A DNA stretch of 64,000 nucleotides from Ch128b sp964527925 (lineage in GTDB: Bacteria > Bacteroidota > Ignavibacteria > Ch128b): positions 192,940 through 256,939 of the forward strand of contig CAZGQO010000003.1 in NCBI GenBank assembly GCA_964527925.1, read 5' to 3'. Below are positions 1 to 9,439 of this stretch, in pieces. Within the stretch, counting starts at the first letter, position 1. The number at the start of each line of letters is the position of its first letter. The notes below the pieces were generated by a model that was not told the origin of the DNA, searched no databases, and was given only the letters and a program-made list of their open reading frames with translations. The position numbers and the translations under genes were made by a program.

Positions 1-5
1 AATTA

Positions 6-3000
6 ATGCAAAAAGTTCTAAAAAAACTCATTAATCCTAAAAACCGACCCTTATTCATTACAATCATACTTTTCTGCTTAATAATTTTATCCTCTCTTGT
101 TTTTCCTTACTACGAAAGATACATAGAAAATAATTGGAATGAATACATCGACGAAAAGTTACTCAATCAATCGCAAGAAATTCAATCCTATTTCATTCTT
201 CAGCAAGAAAAATTGGTTGAGGAATCAAGTAAATTTTTAAAGGGACTTAAAAATTACATAAAAGACTCTGACTTAAAAGATGATTTTCAGGAAAAGTTGT
301 TTGATTACCTCAGCAATTACACAGAAGATGATTTTTACTTTCAAGTATTTGATGAAAAATTTAATTCAAGAGCTTGGAACAAATCGATACAGATCAAAAT
401 TGATACATTTACTCCAGAGGAACCTTTTAAAATTCATCGCAATAATTTCAAAGCCTTTCTTACATATACAACTACTTTTGAAATCAATGGAAAAAATTAT
501 TTTCTAACTGCAACTTTAGAATTAGAGTCAAACTATCAAATTCAAAATGAGTTTATCAAAAATTTTTCTATCTCAAATTATTTTTCTACGAAGTTTGGAA
601 ATGAAGTTCAAATTTTCTGGGATACTGTTTACTTTCATTTAAAGCCAGATATAAAACAAACTGAACAGGGAATTATCAAACCAATCAATTTTCAAAATGG
701 CAAACCAGCTTTCTATGTGATAATCAAAGTTCTGGAGAGAGAAAGTTATCTCGAGAATTTGAATTATAATTTCGGCAATTTTCAGAGAGTTATATTTTTC
801 ATTGCTCTGGCCATATTGATTTTTTCTCTCTTCAAAGACTTAATTACAGTTGAATCAAGATTCATTCAGGCACTATCTTTTACGATTCTGATATGGCTTT
901 TTAGATTTGTTTTGCTCTTCCTAAATCTACCTGCAATTTTTTTAAGTGGTGATATTGTAAACCCATCGGTATATGCTTCAAGGTTTTTATTTGGACTGGC
1001 GAAATCTCCAATTGAATTATTTTTAACTGCTTCAACTCTAGTTATAAATGTTTTTACAGTTTATATATTCACAAGAACACACTTTATTGAGTTAGATCAA
1101 GTCAAGAAAACATTAAATACGAAGAAAAAGATTACATCATTCGTTTTCTCACTGATTCTCATAATTCTTACCCCTTTTGTTTTAAGAGCTTTTGGTGCAA
1201 CTTTCAGAAGTTTTGTTTTTGATTCAACAATTAAATTCTTCGAACAACCTTACCTTATTTCGAACATAACAACTTTAATTATTTATTACTCAGTTTTTGT
1301 AAGTGGTATAACTCTGATTCTGTTATTACTGTTAATTAAATTTCAATTAATTAAAACAATTTCTGATTACTTAACTCAGGATAAGAGAAAAATATTTTTA
1401 ATCGTATTTATTGCACTGATTTGTTCATCAATAATTTTTTATTTGATCGACGCTGATCCACAGTTCAGTGTGCTGACAGTTGTGTTCCTCATTCTATTTT
1501 CAACATTTCTTTCGATCAACATCTTTTTTGAAAAGTCTATTCTAACCTTTAAATCCATATTTTTAATACTGGTACTTGGTTCACTGTTCTCATCAATTTT
1601 TATATATGAGAAAAATGAAATTCAGGAAAGAAGTTTTCAAAAAACAATTGCTTACGAATTATTAAAATCGAACGACCAATTTTTGAATCTGGCTGTTCAT
1701 CAAATTTTAAATCAAGTTGAATCTGACGAAGACTTACAAAAATTATTTTTTATCGAAGCTCACACCGGTTATCAGAGCATTGATTTTAATTATCTATCTT
1801 ATAAATACTGGATAAACAGCCTTCTAAGTGATGAAGGCTTAAATTCTCAATTATACTTTTTTGATAAATACGGTAAAATACTCGGTAATTTTGGATTTGG
1901 TATAACGGCAAAAGTAGAACTTGAAAATTATTTCGATTTTAGACTTGTAAATACTCAGACAATATTTCTAATCAAAGATATTATTCCGAACAAATTATTA
2001 GGTGTTGTTCCTCTCAAATATCTCAATTCAACAAATGGATATTGTGGTGTCCTAATCGATTTTGATAGTTCTCCATTAAGTACAGATTCGAATAATATTA
2101 TCTTTAAAAACATCAAGTATGAAAAAAATCCTTTCAAGTTAATTCCTGAGGCAGTTGTTTATATCTCGCAGGGAAATGATCTGGTTCTGATGAAAGGAAG
2201 TGAACTACCAGAGGTCAGAAGGATCAAAGGTGATCTAATTACTCAAAAACTTAACGAAAAAGAATTTGAGTTCTGGATAAAAGAAGAGATTGGTGATCAA
2301 AGATTCAATTCGTTTTATTTTATATTCAATGTTTCGTCAGCACCACAAATTATCTCTGTAAATGTTCCCGAAAAAAACGTTACTCTTGTCATTTTCAATC
2401 TTTTTAAGTTAATGTTGATTCACATAATTATTTCTGTAATTCTGATTTTGATGGGAACAATCATTTTAATTTTTAAAGGTTATAAATTTAGATTAAGGTT
2501 TAAGACGAGTTTGTTCATCGGATTATTTGTTATCACTTTAATTCCTATCATTCTGCTCGCCTATTTTACAAGAGAATCGGAACTTCAAAGATGGAAAGAA
2601 AATCTTTCAAACGAATTAAGAAAAGATCTCGATATTCTTTCCTTAAATTTTGTTAATCAAAAAAACGATTTATCGATACAATTAAAATCTTTAAACAATA
2701 TAGCTTCCCAACTGCAGATTGAATTCAATTTCTATAATAACAATTTTCTTATTTACTCGACCCAACAGAAGTTATATGACATAGGATTCTTTAATAAATA
2801 TCTATCGGGCAATGTTTTCAAGGCTTTGTATTTTGATCAAAAGAATTATTTCTATGATTTTGAATACATTTCCAATTATCCATATCTGGTCGGTTATAAA
2901 AAAATTAATCTTAATAATCAGGATTTTGTCCTTTCCATCCCGACAATTTATAAACACGAAAAAATTCAGAAGGAATTAAACAAGATAGATACTTTTATCT

Positions 3001-3893
3001 TTGGTGCATACACTTTGACTTTATTACTAATCTTTATGTTTGGTAATTTCTTCTTTGAAAAACTAACAAAACCAATCTCAGAATTAACTGAAGCGACTAA
3101 AAAAGTTTCTCAAGGTGATCTTTCAGTTAAACTTGATCAAAAAGAAAGTGGAGAAGTCGGCGATTTGATTGAAGCATTCAACAAAATGATTAGAGACCTC
3201 GATGAATCACGAAAAAATCTTGCACGGATTGAAAGAGAACAAGCATGGAAAGAATTGGCTAAACAGGTTGCTCACGAAATCAAAAATCCTCTTACTCCAA
3301 TGAAGCTTTCACTTCAACATCTGCAATTTCTTTACAAAGAGAATCGGAAAGAGTTTACGAGATTATTTGGCAAAGTCTCCTCTACATTAATCGAACAAAT
3401 TGAAACACTAACGAAAATTACAAATGAATTTTCTCATTTTGCCCGAATGCCTGAAAGAAAAATTGTTAAATGCAATCTTGAAGAAATTTTAAAAGAGGTC
3501 ATTTCCTTGTTCTCAACTCAAATAAAAATCGAATTCGATTTTGTTAAAAATGAAAATTATTTTGTTGATGCTGATAAAGAAGAACTTACTCGTGTCTTCA
3601 TAAATCTGATAAAAAATTCTATTCAAGCATCTGCTACATCTATTACAATAAAATTATATCGAGATGCGAATAATTGTTTCGTCAATATTGAAGATAATGG
3701 ATCTGGTATTCCACAAGAATTGATTGACAAAATTTTTGATCCTAATTTTTCAACAAAAACGGAGGGCACAGGATTAGGTTTACCAATTGTAAAAAGAATT
3801 TTATCTGATATTGACGCAACAATTGGAATTAAAAGTGAAATTGGAAAAGGTACAAAAGTGATGATTGCTATTCCTGTAAGTAAAGAATTTTAA
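6..3893 (+). CDS. NtrY-like multi-membrane sensor histidine kinase
   Basis: Membrane two-component sensor kinase of 1295 residues, much longer than a typical NtrY (about 750). The N-terminus has a membrane anchor near residues 16-36, followed by an extracytoplasmic region and a block of several hydrophobic segments (roughly 255-540). A second extracytoplasmic sensor part is bounded by further membrane helices around 800-850 and 1000-1020. A HAMP linker follows, then the phospho-acceptor H-box (VAHEIKNPLTPMK, His1090), an N-box (NLIKNSIQA), and the ATPase G-boxes DNGSGIP and GTGLGLPIVKRI at the C-terminus. The family autophosphorylates and passes phosphate to a response regulator; no partner is adjacent. 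The next gene starts 2 bases after the stop, so co-transcription is likely. The start at 6 is close to the window edge, so upstream signals cannot be judged. The signal sensed is unknown. Confidence 0.88.
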   Translation: MQKVLKKLINPKNRPLFITIILFCLIILSSLVFPYYERYIENNWNEYIDEKLLNQSQEIQSYFILQQEKLVEESSKFLKGLKNYIKDSDLKDDFQEKLFDYLSNYTEDDFYFQVFDEKFNSRAWNKSIQIKIDTFTPEEPFKIHRNNFKAFLTYTTTFEINGKNYFLTATLELESNYQIQNEFIKNFSISNYFSTKFGNEVQIFWDTVYFHLKPDIKQTEQGIIKPINFQNGKPAFYVIIKVLERESYLENLNYNFGNFQRVIFFIALAILIFSLFKDLITVESRFIQALSFTILIWLFRFVLLFLNLPAIFLSGDIVNPSVYASRFLFGLAKSPIELFLTASTLVINVFTVYIFTRTHFIELDQVKKTLNTKKKITSFVFSLILIILTPFVLRAFGATFRSFVFDSTIKFFEQPYLISNITTLIIYYSVFVSGITLILLLLLIKFQLIKTISDYLTQDKRKIFLIVFIALICSSIIFYLIDADPQFSVLTVVFLILFSTFLSINIFFEKSILTFKSIFLILVLGSLFSSIFIYEKNEIQERSFQKTIAYELLKSNDQFLNLAVHQILNQVESDEDLQKLFFIEAHTGYQSIDFNYLSYKYWINSLLSDEGLNSQLYFFDKYGKILGNFGFGITAKVELENYFDFRLVNTQTIFLIKDIIPNKLLGVVPLKYLNSTNGYCGVLIDFDSSPLSTDSNNIIFKNIKYEKNPFKLIPEAVVYISQGNDLVLMKGSELPEVRRIKGDLITQKLNEKEFEFWIKEEIGDQRFNSFYFIFNVSSAPQIISVNVPEKNVTLVIFNLFKLMLIHIIISVILILMGTIILIFKGYKFRLRFKTSLFIGLFVITLIPIILLAYFTRESELQRWKENLSNELRKDLDILSLNFVNQKNDLSIQLKSLNNIASQLQIEFNFYNNNFLIYSTQQKLYDIGFFNKYLSGNVFKALYFDQKNYFYDFEYISNYPYLVGYKKINLNNQDFVLSIPTIYKHEKIQKELNKIDTFIFGAYTLTLLLIFMFGNFFFEKLTKPISELTEATKKVSQGDLSVKLDQKESGEVGDLIEAFNKMIRDLDESRKNLARIEREQAWKELAKQVAHEIKNPLTPMKLSLQHLQFLYKENRKEFTRLFGKVSSTLIEQIETLTKITNEFSHFARMPERKIVKCNLEEILKEVISLFSTQIKIEFDFVKNENYFVDADKEELTRVFINLIKNSIQASATSITIKLYRDANNCFVNIEDNGSGIPQELIDKIFDPNFSTKTEGTGLGLPIVKRILSDIDATIGIKSEIGKGTKVMIAIPVSKEF

Positions 3894-3895
3894 TT

Positions 3896-6800
3896 ATGGA
3901 AATTTTAACTCCACAACAAATTAAAGCACTCGATATTAAAAAACATACTTTAGTAACAGCGAATGCTGGTTCTGGTAAGACTTTCATTCTTACTAAAAGA
4001 TTTTTAGCAACTGTTATAAAAAAAGATTTACGTTTTAACGAAATTGTAGCCATTACATTTACTGAAAAAGCCGCAGCTGAATTAATTACAAAAATATCTT
4101 CTGCACTTGATAATGAAATTAAAAACACAACTGATAATCAAGTAAAATCAAATCTCAAAAAATTTAGAGAATACATTCTTTCGGCAAAAATCTCTACAAT
4201 TCATTCATTCTGTTTTGATATCCTTAGGGAATTCCCTGTTGAAGCCAATATTGATCCAAGCACAGAAATAATTGATGATATTAGAAAAAAGGATTTAATC
4301 ACTAAATGTGTTGAAGATACTTTAGTAGAAAGAATTAATGACCTGGATGTTCAAAATCTTTTAAGAATGTTTGAGAAAGATAAAACTGAAAACATTTTAA
4401 TTAATTTAATCGAAAAAAGATTTTTCGCTGATCAATTAATCACTAAACTCTATTCCTTCGATTCAGATCCCGATAAAAATTTTGAACAATACTTCAATTT
4501 AATTCAGGAAATCGTAAAAAAATATCTAAATGAAATTTATTCAGAAAAATTTCTGTTACTTATTCAATTCTTGTCAGAACTTAAAAATCTTCTCAACAAA
4601 AAAAAGAGTCAGAACTCACTTGTAGTAAGTATTAATGAACTTATTGTCCAAATTAAAGAATTTCTAAATTCATTTGATCCTCATCTTATTCCTCAAATAA
4701 TAGCCTGTGCTCAACAAAATAACATATTGACCAAGAAATTTGAGCTGAACAAAAAGACCTTTAAATACGATGAACAATCTGAGCCATTTCGAACCATTAA
4801 CAATCTCTTTTCTGAATTAAAATTTTTTGACCAAATTAATTGGAATAAAGAAGTAGAGAAGAAGCGTTTCCAGAGTATTCTCAGCTTTATCGATGTCTAC
4901 AAATCAGCAAAAGAAAAATATCAGCAATTAAAAGAACTAGAAAATGTTCTCGATTTTGATGACCTCCTCATAATAACCGACCAATTGCTTGAAAATCAGA
5001 ATGTAAGAGAAATATTATCACAACGATTTAAATTTATTCTTGTTGATGAATTTCAGGATACAGATTCAATTCAAATCAATATTCTCAGAAAATTAACAAA
5101 TGATTTTGATGAAGATCATAGCATCTTTGTTGTAGGTGATGAAAAGCAAAGCATTTATGGTTTTCGAAATGCTGAACTAAAAGTATTTCTTGATCTCAAA
5201 AATCATATCCAGAAACTTTATAAACCATTAAATCGAGAAGGAGTAATTACACTCAATACAAGTTATCGCACAACTCCTTCAATTGCAGCTTTTGTGAATC
5301 ATATCTTTACAAATCTTTTAGGGGATAGAAGAACCGAGGGAATAAATTTTTTCCAGAATGTTGAATACTCACCTCTTCAAATTGGAAGAGAAAAATATAA
5401 CGATAGTCCAATCACATTTTTAATCTCTAACGAAGGAAACGAAAGTCAATCCGAGAAAGTAGCCAGATATATTTTGAATCTCATCAATTCCAAAACAAAA
5501 ATTTTTGATCGCAAGTCGAATGACTTTCGTGAAATAGAATTCGGTGATATTGCTCTTTTGTTCAGAGAGAGACAGCAAATTAAGGACTATGAAAACACTT
5601 TTATTAAACTGAACATTCCTTTTGTGGTTAGTGGGGGAAGAGGTTATTATCAATCTGAGGAAATACAAGATTGGGCTAATTATTTAAGTTTTCTCACAAA
5701 TCCGAATAATGATTTTGCTCTAATTTCGATTTTACGCTCTACTTTTTTTGCTTTAAGTGATAATGATATTTTTAGAATTTCTCTTTCAAAAGGAAATTCT
5801 TTTTATGAAAAGCTAAGAAATTCAATTGAGAAATCGGTTGAGTATCGAGAAATAATTTCACTTTTAGAACATCATCTCAAAATTTCAACCCGATATAATC
5901 TACCTGAACTTCTTCAAGAAATTCTAAACGATACAAACTACTACGGCAAGATTGATTACAGTCATAAAAAAATTAAAATGATAGCCAATGTTGAGAAATT
6001 GCTAGATATAGCTCAGAATTTTTCAACCCGAGGAATGGAAGATATAATCAGTTTTGTTAGATATTTAAAAGAAGCATTCGTTGAAGTCGAATTACCAGAA
6101 GCAACATTGAGTGAAATTAAAGGCAGTATTCAGTTAATGACAATCCATCAATCGAAAGGATTAGAATTTCCAATTGTTATTTTACCTGATTTTGAGAAGC
6201 CACTAAAATCATCAGACATCAAATTTGGTGAAATTACAATCAACGATTATTTCGGTATCTGTTTTAAAATCTTTGATGAGGTAACAGGAAAAAATATCCA
6301 TACAATTTCTTCTGTTTTAGGAAATCAAATCAACGAAGAAATAAATTTCAACGAACAACTCAGAGTACTTTATGTGGCTCTGACAAGATCAACAGAAAAA
6401 TTAGTCATCTCTTTCTATCATAATGAAGGCAATAACAAAAAGAAGAATAGTTCATCAAGCTATAAAAATATTGTTTTAGATAACTTGAGAATTCAGGATA
6501 TCAATCCAGGAACATTAGAAATTCCTGTAAAACTTACTTTTGTTGAAAGAACTAATTCTGGATACATTGAAAATCAAAGGGATTACAAACTACAAATAGA
6601 AATAATCAAAAATATTGAAGAAGAAACTATCGATATAAAGCAAACGCAGGAGAAATTAAGAGCTGATGTTGTACCTCAAATTTTTATCAATCAAATTGAA
6701 GATGAAATAAAGGAAGAAATTTTTACAGCGACTCAGCTTAATGCATATGAGTTTTGTCCAAGGAAATATTTACTGAAATATATTTTCGGTTATGATAAAC

Positions 6801-7456
6801 AGAAACATTTCATAAAAGAAGATGAAATTGAATCCGAAACTATCACTGGTGCAGATTTCGGAAAATTTTTCCACAGCTTGATGGAAAAAATTGATAAACT
6901 TGAATCCGATAAATTTGAAATTTTTATTGAAGAAACTATATCAACCTGCCCTGACTCTTTAAAAGTAGTTCTAAATAAAGAATTATTTTCAAAATTAAAA
7001 TTCTTGTTAAACTTTGAAGAATTTAAAAGGATTTTCAACGCACCAAAATCACTTTGTGAATTTGAAATTAAAGTTAAATTTCAAAATCACATTTTAATGG
7101 GAATTATTGACCGAATAAATTTATTTGACGATAAGATCACAATTGTTGATTTCAAGACGGATATTTTTGATTTATCGGAATACGAAAAAAAGGTTAACGA
7201 ATATTTAACTCAGATGGATTTTTACATTTTAATTTCATCGGAATATTTCAAAACTTATCCTTCAATTGAATTGATGTTGTTTTTTGTTAATCATCCAGAT
7301 AAACCTTTTTTAAAAACTTATACTCAAGATGATGTAGTAAAAATCAAACAAAGATTTTCTCAAATTCTTGATTCAATCACTAAAAGCAATTTTGAGAAAG
7401 ATGTAAGTAAATGTGAACTTTGCGAATATGGAAAGGATAAAAATTGTATAATCTGA
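3896..7456 (+). CDS. UvrD/RecB-type helicase with C-terminal Fe-S PD-(D/E)XK nuclease (AddA-like)
   Basis: DNA-repair helicase-nuclease of 1186 residues. Superfamily 1 motifs are plain: Walker A ANAGSGKT (Lys28), motif II VDEFQDTD, motif III VGDEKQSIYGFR, motif V TIHQSKGLEFPIVILPD and motif VI RVLYVALTRS. The C-terminal part has the nuclease signature IVDFKTD (Asp1085, Lys1087). It also has four cysteines placed as in AddB-type iron-sulphur nucleases: Cys954 (FCPRKYLL) and Cys1173, Cys1176, Cys1184 in the last 14 residues. The likely role is processing of double-strand DNA ends for recombination. No second subunit (AddB/RexB) lies next to it; its upstream neighbour is the sensor kinase, 2 bases away. 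Bacteroidetes-type genomes often place the AddB partner elsewhere, so the pairing cannot be judged here. Confidence 0.9.
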   Translation: MEILTPQQIKALDIKKHTLVTANAGSGKTFILTKRFLATVIKKDLRFNEIVAITFTEKAAAELITKISSALDNEIKNTTDNQVKSNLKKFREYILSAKISTIHSFCFDILREFPVEANIDPSTEIIDDIRKKDLITKCVEDTLVERINDLDVQNLLRMFEKDKTENILINLIEKRFFADQLITKLYSFDSDPDKNFEQYFNLIQEIVKKYLNEIYSEKFLLLIQFLSELKNLLNKKKSQNSLVVSINELIVQIKEFLNSFDPHLIPQIIACAQQNNILTKKFELNKKTFKYDEQSEPFRTINNLFSELKFFDQINWNKEVEKKRFQSILSFIDVYKSAKEKYQQLKELENVLDFDDLLIITDQLLENQNVREILSQRFKFILVDEFQDTDSIQINILRKLTNDFDEDHSIFVVGDEKQSIYGFRNAELKVFLDLKNHIQKLYKPLNREGVITLNTSYRTTPSIAAFVNHIFTNLLGDRRTEGINFFQNVEYSPLQIGREKYNDSPITFLISNEGNESQSEKVARYILNLINSKTKIFDRKSNDFREIEFGDIALLFRERQQIKDYENTFIKLNIPFVVSGGRGYYQSEEIQDWANYLSFLTNPNNDFALISILRSTFFALSDNDIFRISLSKGNSFYEKLRNSIEKSVEYREIISLLEHHLKISTRYNLPELLQEILNDTNYYGKIDYSHKKIKMIANVEKLLDIAQNFSTRGMEDIISFVRYLKEAFVEVELPEATLSEIKGSIQLMTIHQSKGLEFPIVILPDFEKPLKSSDIKFGEITINDYFGICFKIFDEVTGKNIHTISSVLGNQINEEINFNEQLRVLYVALTRSTEKLVISFYHNEGNNKKKNSSSSYKNIVLDNLRIQDINPGTLEIPVKLTFVERTNSGYIENQRDYKLQIEIIKNIEEETIDIKQTQEKLRADVVPQIFINQIEDEIKEEIFTATQLNAYEFCPRKYLLKYIFGYDKQKHFIKEDEIESETITGADFGKFFHSLMEKIDKLESDKFEIFIEETISTCPDSLKVVLNKELFSKLKFLLNFEEFKRIFNAPKSLCEFEIKVKFQNHILMGIIDRINLFDDKITIVDFKTDIFDLSEYEKKVNEYLTQMDFYILISSEYFKTYPSIELMLFFVNHPDKPFLKTYTQDDVVKIKQRFSQILDSITKSNFEKDVSKCELCEYGKDKNCII

Positions 7457-7512
7457 AATTCATAATTCAAACCATTTTTGATCCCGGTATAAAAACAAAT
7501 TGTTAGTAAGTT

Positions 7513-8403
7513 ATGATTGGTGAATTATCTGCACTCATCACAGCATTTCTATGGTCGATTACATCTATGTTGTTTGCCAGTGCCGTTGTAAGAATTGGAA
7601 CGGTCAATCTAAATATTTCAAGACAATTCATTGCATTAATTTTTCTTGCGATGATCATAATTATTCTGAAATTAAAAATAGAATTGACTTCAACACAGAT
7701 TTTTTATCTTGCAATGAGTGGTTTTGTTGGACTGACCTTTGGTGATTCATTTTTATTTCTTGCCTATCGAGAAATTGGAGCAAGACTGAGCATGCTGATT
7801 ATGTCACTTGCTCCTGCAATTGCAGCGTTACTTGCATTCATTTTCTTAAATGAAAAGATAAGTTCGATTGGGTTAATAGGTATTATCATCACACTTTCAG
7901 GTATTTTTCTGGTTGTTTTAGATAAAAGAAATAATGTAAACTCAAAACCAAATTACTGGGGTTTATTATTTGCATTCCTCGCTGCGTTTGGTCAGGGTGC
8001 AGGTTTAATTCTTGCAAAGAAAGCTTTTATTGAAATTCCTGATAAATCGATCAACGGTTTTGTCGCAACAACAATTCGACTTGCATCATCTGTACTGATA
8101 CTAGTGCCTTTTTCAATATTTTCTAAAAAATTCAACAATCCAATTAAAATATTTTCAAAAGACAAAAAAGCATTATTACTAACAATTGGTGGATCAATTG
8201 CGGGTCCATTTCTTGGAATAACTTTCAGCTTGATTGCAATTTCTCATACTGATGTTGGAATTGCATCTACGATTATGGCTCTTCCACCAGTGATAATGCT
8301 TCCACTCGTACGATTTTTCTACAAAGAAAAACTCACAATCAGATCAATAATCGGGGCATTTATTGCCGTTGCTGGAGTAGCAATCTTGTTTTTAAGAAAT
8401 TAA
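7513..8403 (+). CDS. EamA/DMT-family membrane transporter
   Basis: Inner-membrane protein of 296 residues made almost entirely of hydrophobic helices, consistent with the ten-helix drug/metabolite transporter fold built from two repeated EamA domains. The first repeat covers roughly residues 5-135 and the second 145-295. Landmarks include the repeated small-residue helix ends (LAPAIAALLAFIFLNEKIS in repeat 1 and MALPPVIMLPLVRFFYKEK in repeat 2). The family exports or imports small metabolites such as amino acids, but the substrate cannot be read from the sequence. The gene follows the helicase by 56 bases and precedes a lipoprotein gene by 42 bases; a functional link to either is not evident. 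Confidence 0.88.
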   Translation: MIGELSALITAFLWSITSMLFASAVVRIGTVNLNISRQFIALIFLAMIIIILKLKIELTSTQIFYLAMSGFVGLTFGDSFLFLAYREIGARLSMLIMSLAPAIAALLAFIFLNEKISSIGLIGIIITLSGIFLVVLDKRNNVNSKPNYWGLLFAFLAAFGQGAGLILAKKAFIEIPDKSINGFVATTIRLASSVLILVPFSIFSKKFNNPIKIFSKDKKALLLTIGGSIAGPFLGITFSLIAISHTDVGIASTIMALPPVIMLPLVRFFYKEKLTIRSIIGAFIAVAGVAILFLRN

Positions 8404-8445
8404 ACAATTAGATAAATTAAATTTGTTAAAGATAAATTTTTATCC

Positions 8446-9423
8446 ATGAAATATTTCTACAAAATTAAAAGATTCTTTTTCGTGTTTGTGTTGATGTTAG
8501 TTATAAATTTAAGTTGTGAGGCACCACACACAAATCCACTCGATCCTGAAAATCCATCAGCATCTAAAGGTATAATTGAAGGTCATGTGTATACACTCAG
8601 TTTGCCAAGGAATCCCATTCCCGATGCTTTAATTTTTTGGCGGCCTGAAAATAAAGCTACAATTTCAAATCAATCAGGATATTTTAAGTTGGAAATAAGC
8701 AATAATCAAAGTGGCTGGTTAATTGTAAATCTGAATGGGTACAAATCAGATTCTATTTATATCAATAATCTAACAGGGAAATTCTATTATGATTTTTTTC
8801 TGAATCAGATTCCAGTGCTTGACAGCATGGAATTTTATTCCGTGTTGTTAAATAATTATCCAAATATTCAAATCACTACTTTGAATGTGAGAGTAAAGAT
8901 AATGGATAAGGACAACGATGTCGACTCCGTTTTTATTTACAATTCAGAATATCCCAATCGATTTGCACTTGAATACAATGTTCAGTCTAAATTTTATGAA
9001 GGGACATTTAACGAATTTGATTTTCAGGTTGATTACCTATCTGATTTGATAGGTAAAAAATTTAAAATCATTGTAAAAGATATAAACGGATATGAGTTTG
9101 TTGTTGGCTATGAATCTCTCAATAGAATAATAAAAGATGAGATAATACTTGAAGCACCCTTGAATAAAGATACTGTTTCAGCAAAACCAACTCTGCGTTG
9201 GAGAAGATTTACGCCAGGTTTTAATTTTAATTATGCTGTTGAAATTTTTAATGATGCTTTTCCTCCAGTAACTATCTGGAAGAGAAACAACATTAACATG
9301 GACAGTACATCAATAAATGTTGATATAAATCTTCCGCCTGGAAATTATTTCTGGGTAATATGGTGCATTGATGAATTTTTAAATCAATCAAGATCTAAAC
9401 CAGCTTCTTTTATTGTTAATTAA
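8446..9423 (+). CDS. Lipoprotein with carboxypeptidase-regulatory-like domain
   Basis: A 325-residue predicted lipoprotein. A basic start and hydrophobic stretch are followed by a lipobox-like NLSC with Cys24 as the lipidated residue. The following PLDPENP segment is common in lipoproteins of this lineage. Residues about 40-110 resemble a carboxypeptidase-regulatory-like beta-sandwich (IEGHVYTL... ISNQSGYFKLEIS). The C-terminal 90 residues look like a fibronectin-III-type domain (LRWRRFTPGFNFNYAVEIF ... GNYFWVIWCIDE). It probably sits on the outer surface or in the periplasm; no catalytic motif is visible. It lies 16 bases before the GAF/sigma-54 regulator and may be co-transcribed with it. 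Confidence 0.75.
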   Translation: MKYFYKIKRFFFVFVLMLVINLSCEAPHTNPLDPENPSASKGIIEGHVYTLSLPRNPIPDALIFWRPENKATISNQSGYFKLEISNNQSGWLIVNLNGYKSDSIYINNLTGKFYYDFFLNQIPVLDSMEFYSVLLNNYPNIQITTLNVRVKIMDKDNDVDSVFIYNSEYPNRFALEYNVQSKFYEGTFNEFDFQVDYLSDLIGKKFKIIVKDINGYEFVVGYESLNRIIKDEIILEAPLNKDTVSAKPTLRWRRFTPGFNFNYAVEIFNDAFPPVTIWKRNNINMDSTSINVDINLPPGNYFWVIWCIDEFLNQSRSKPASFIVN

Positions 9424-9439
9424 GAATTAGTAGGTAACT

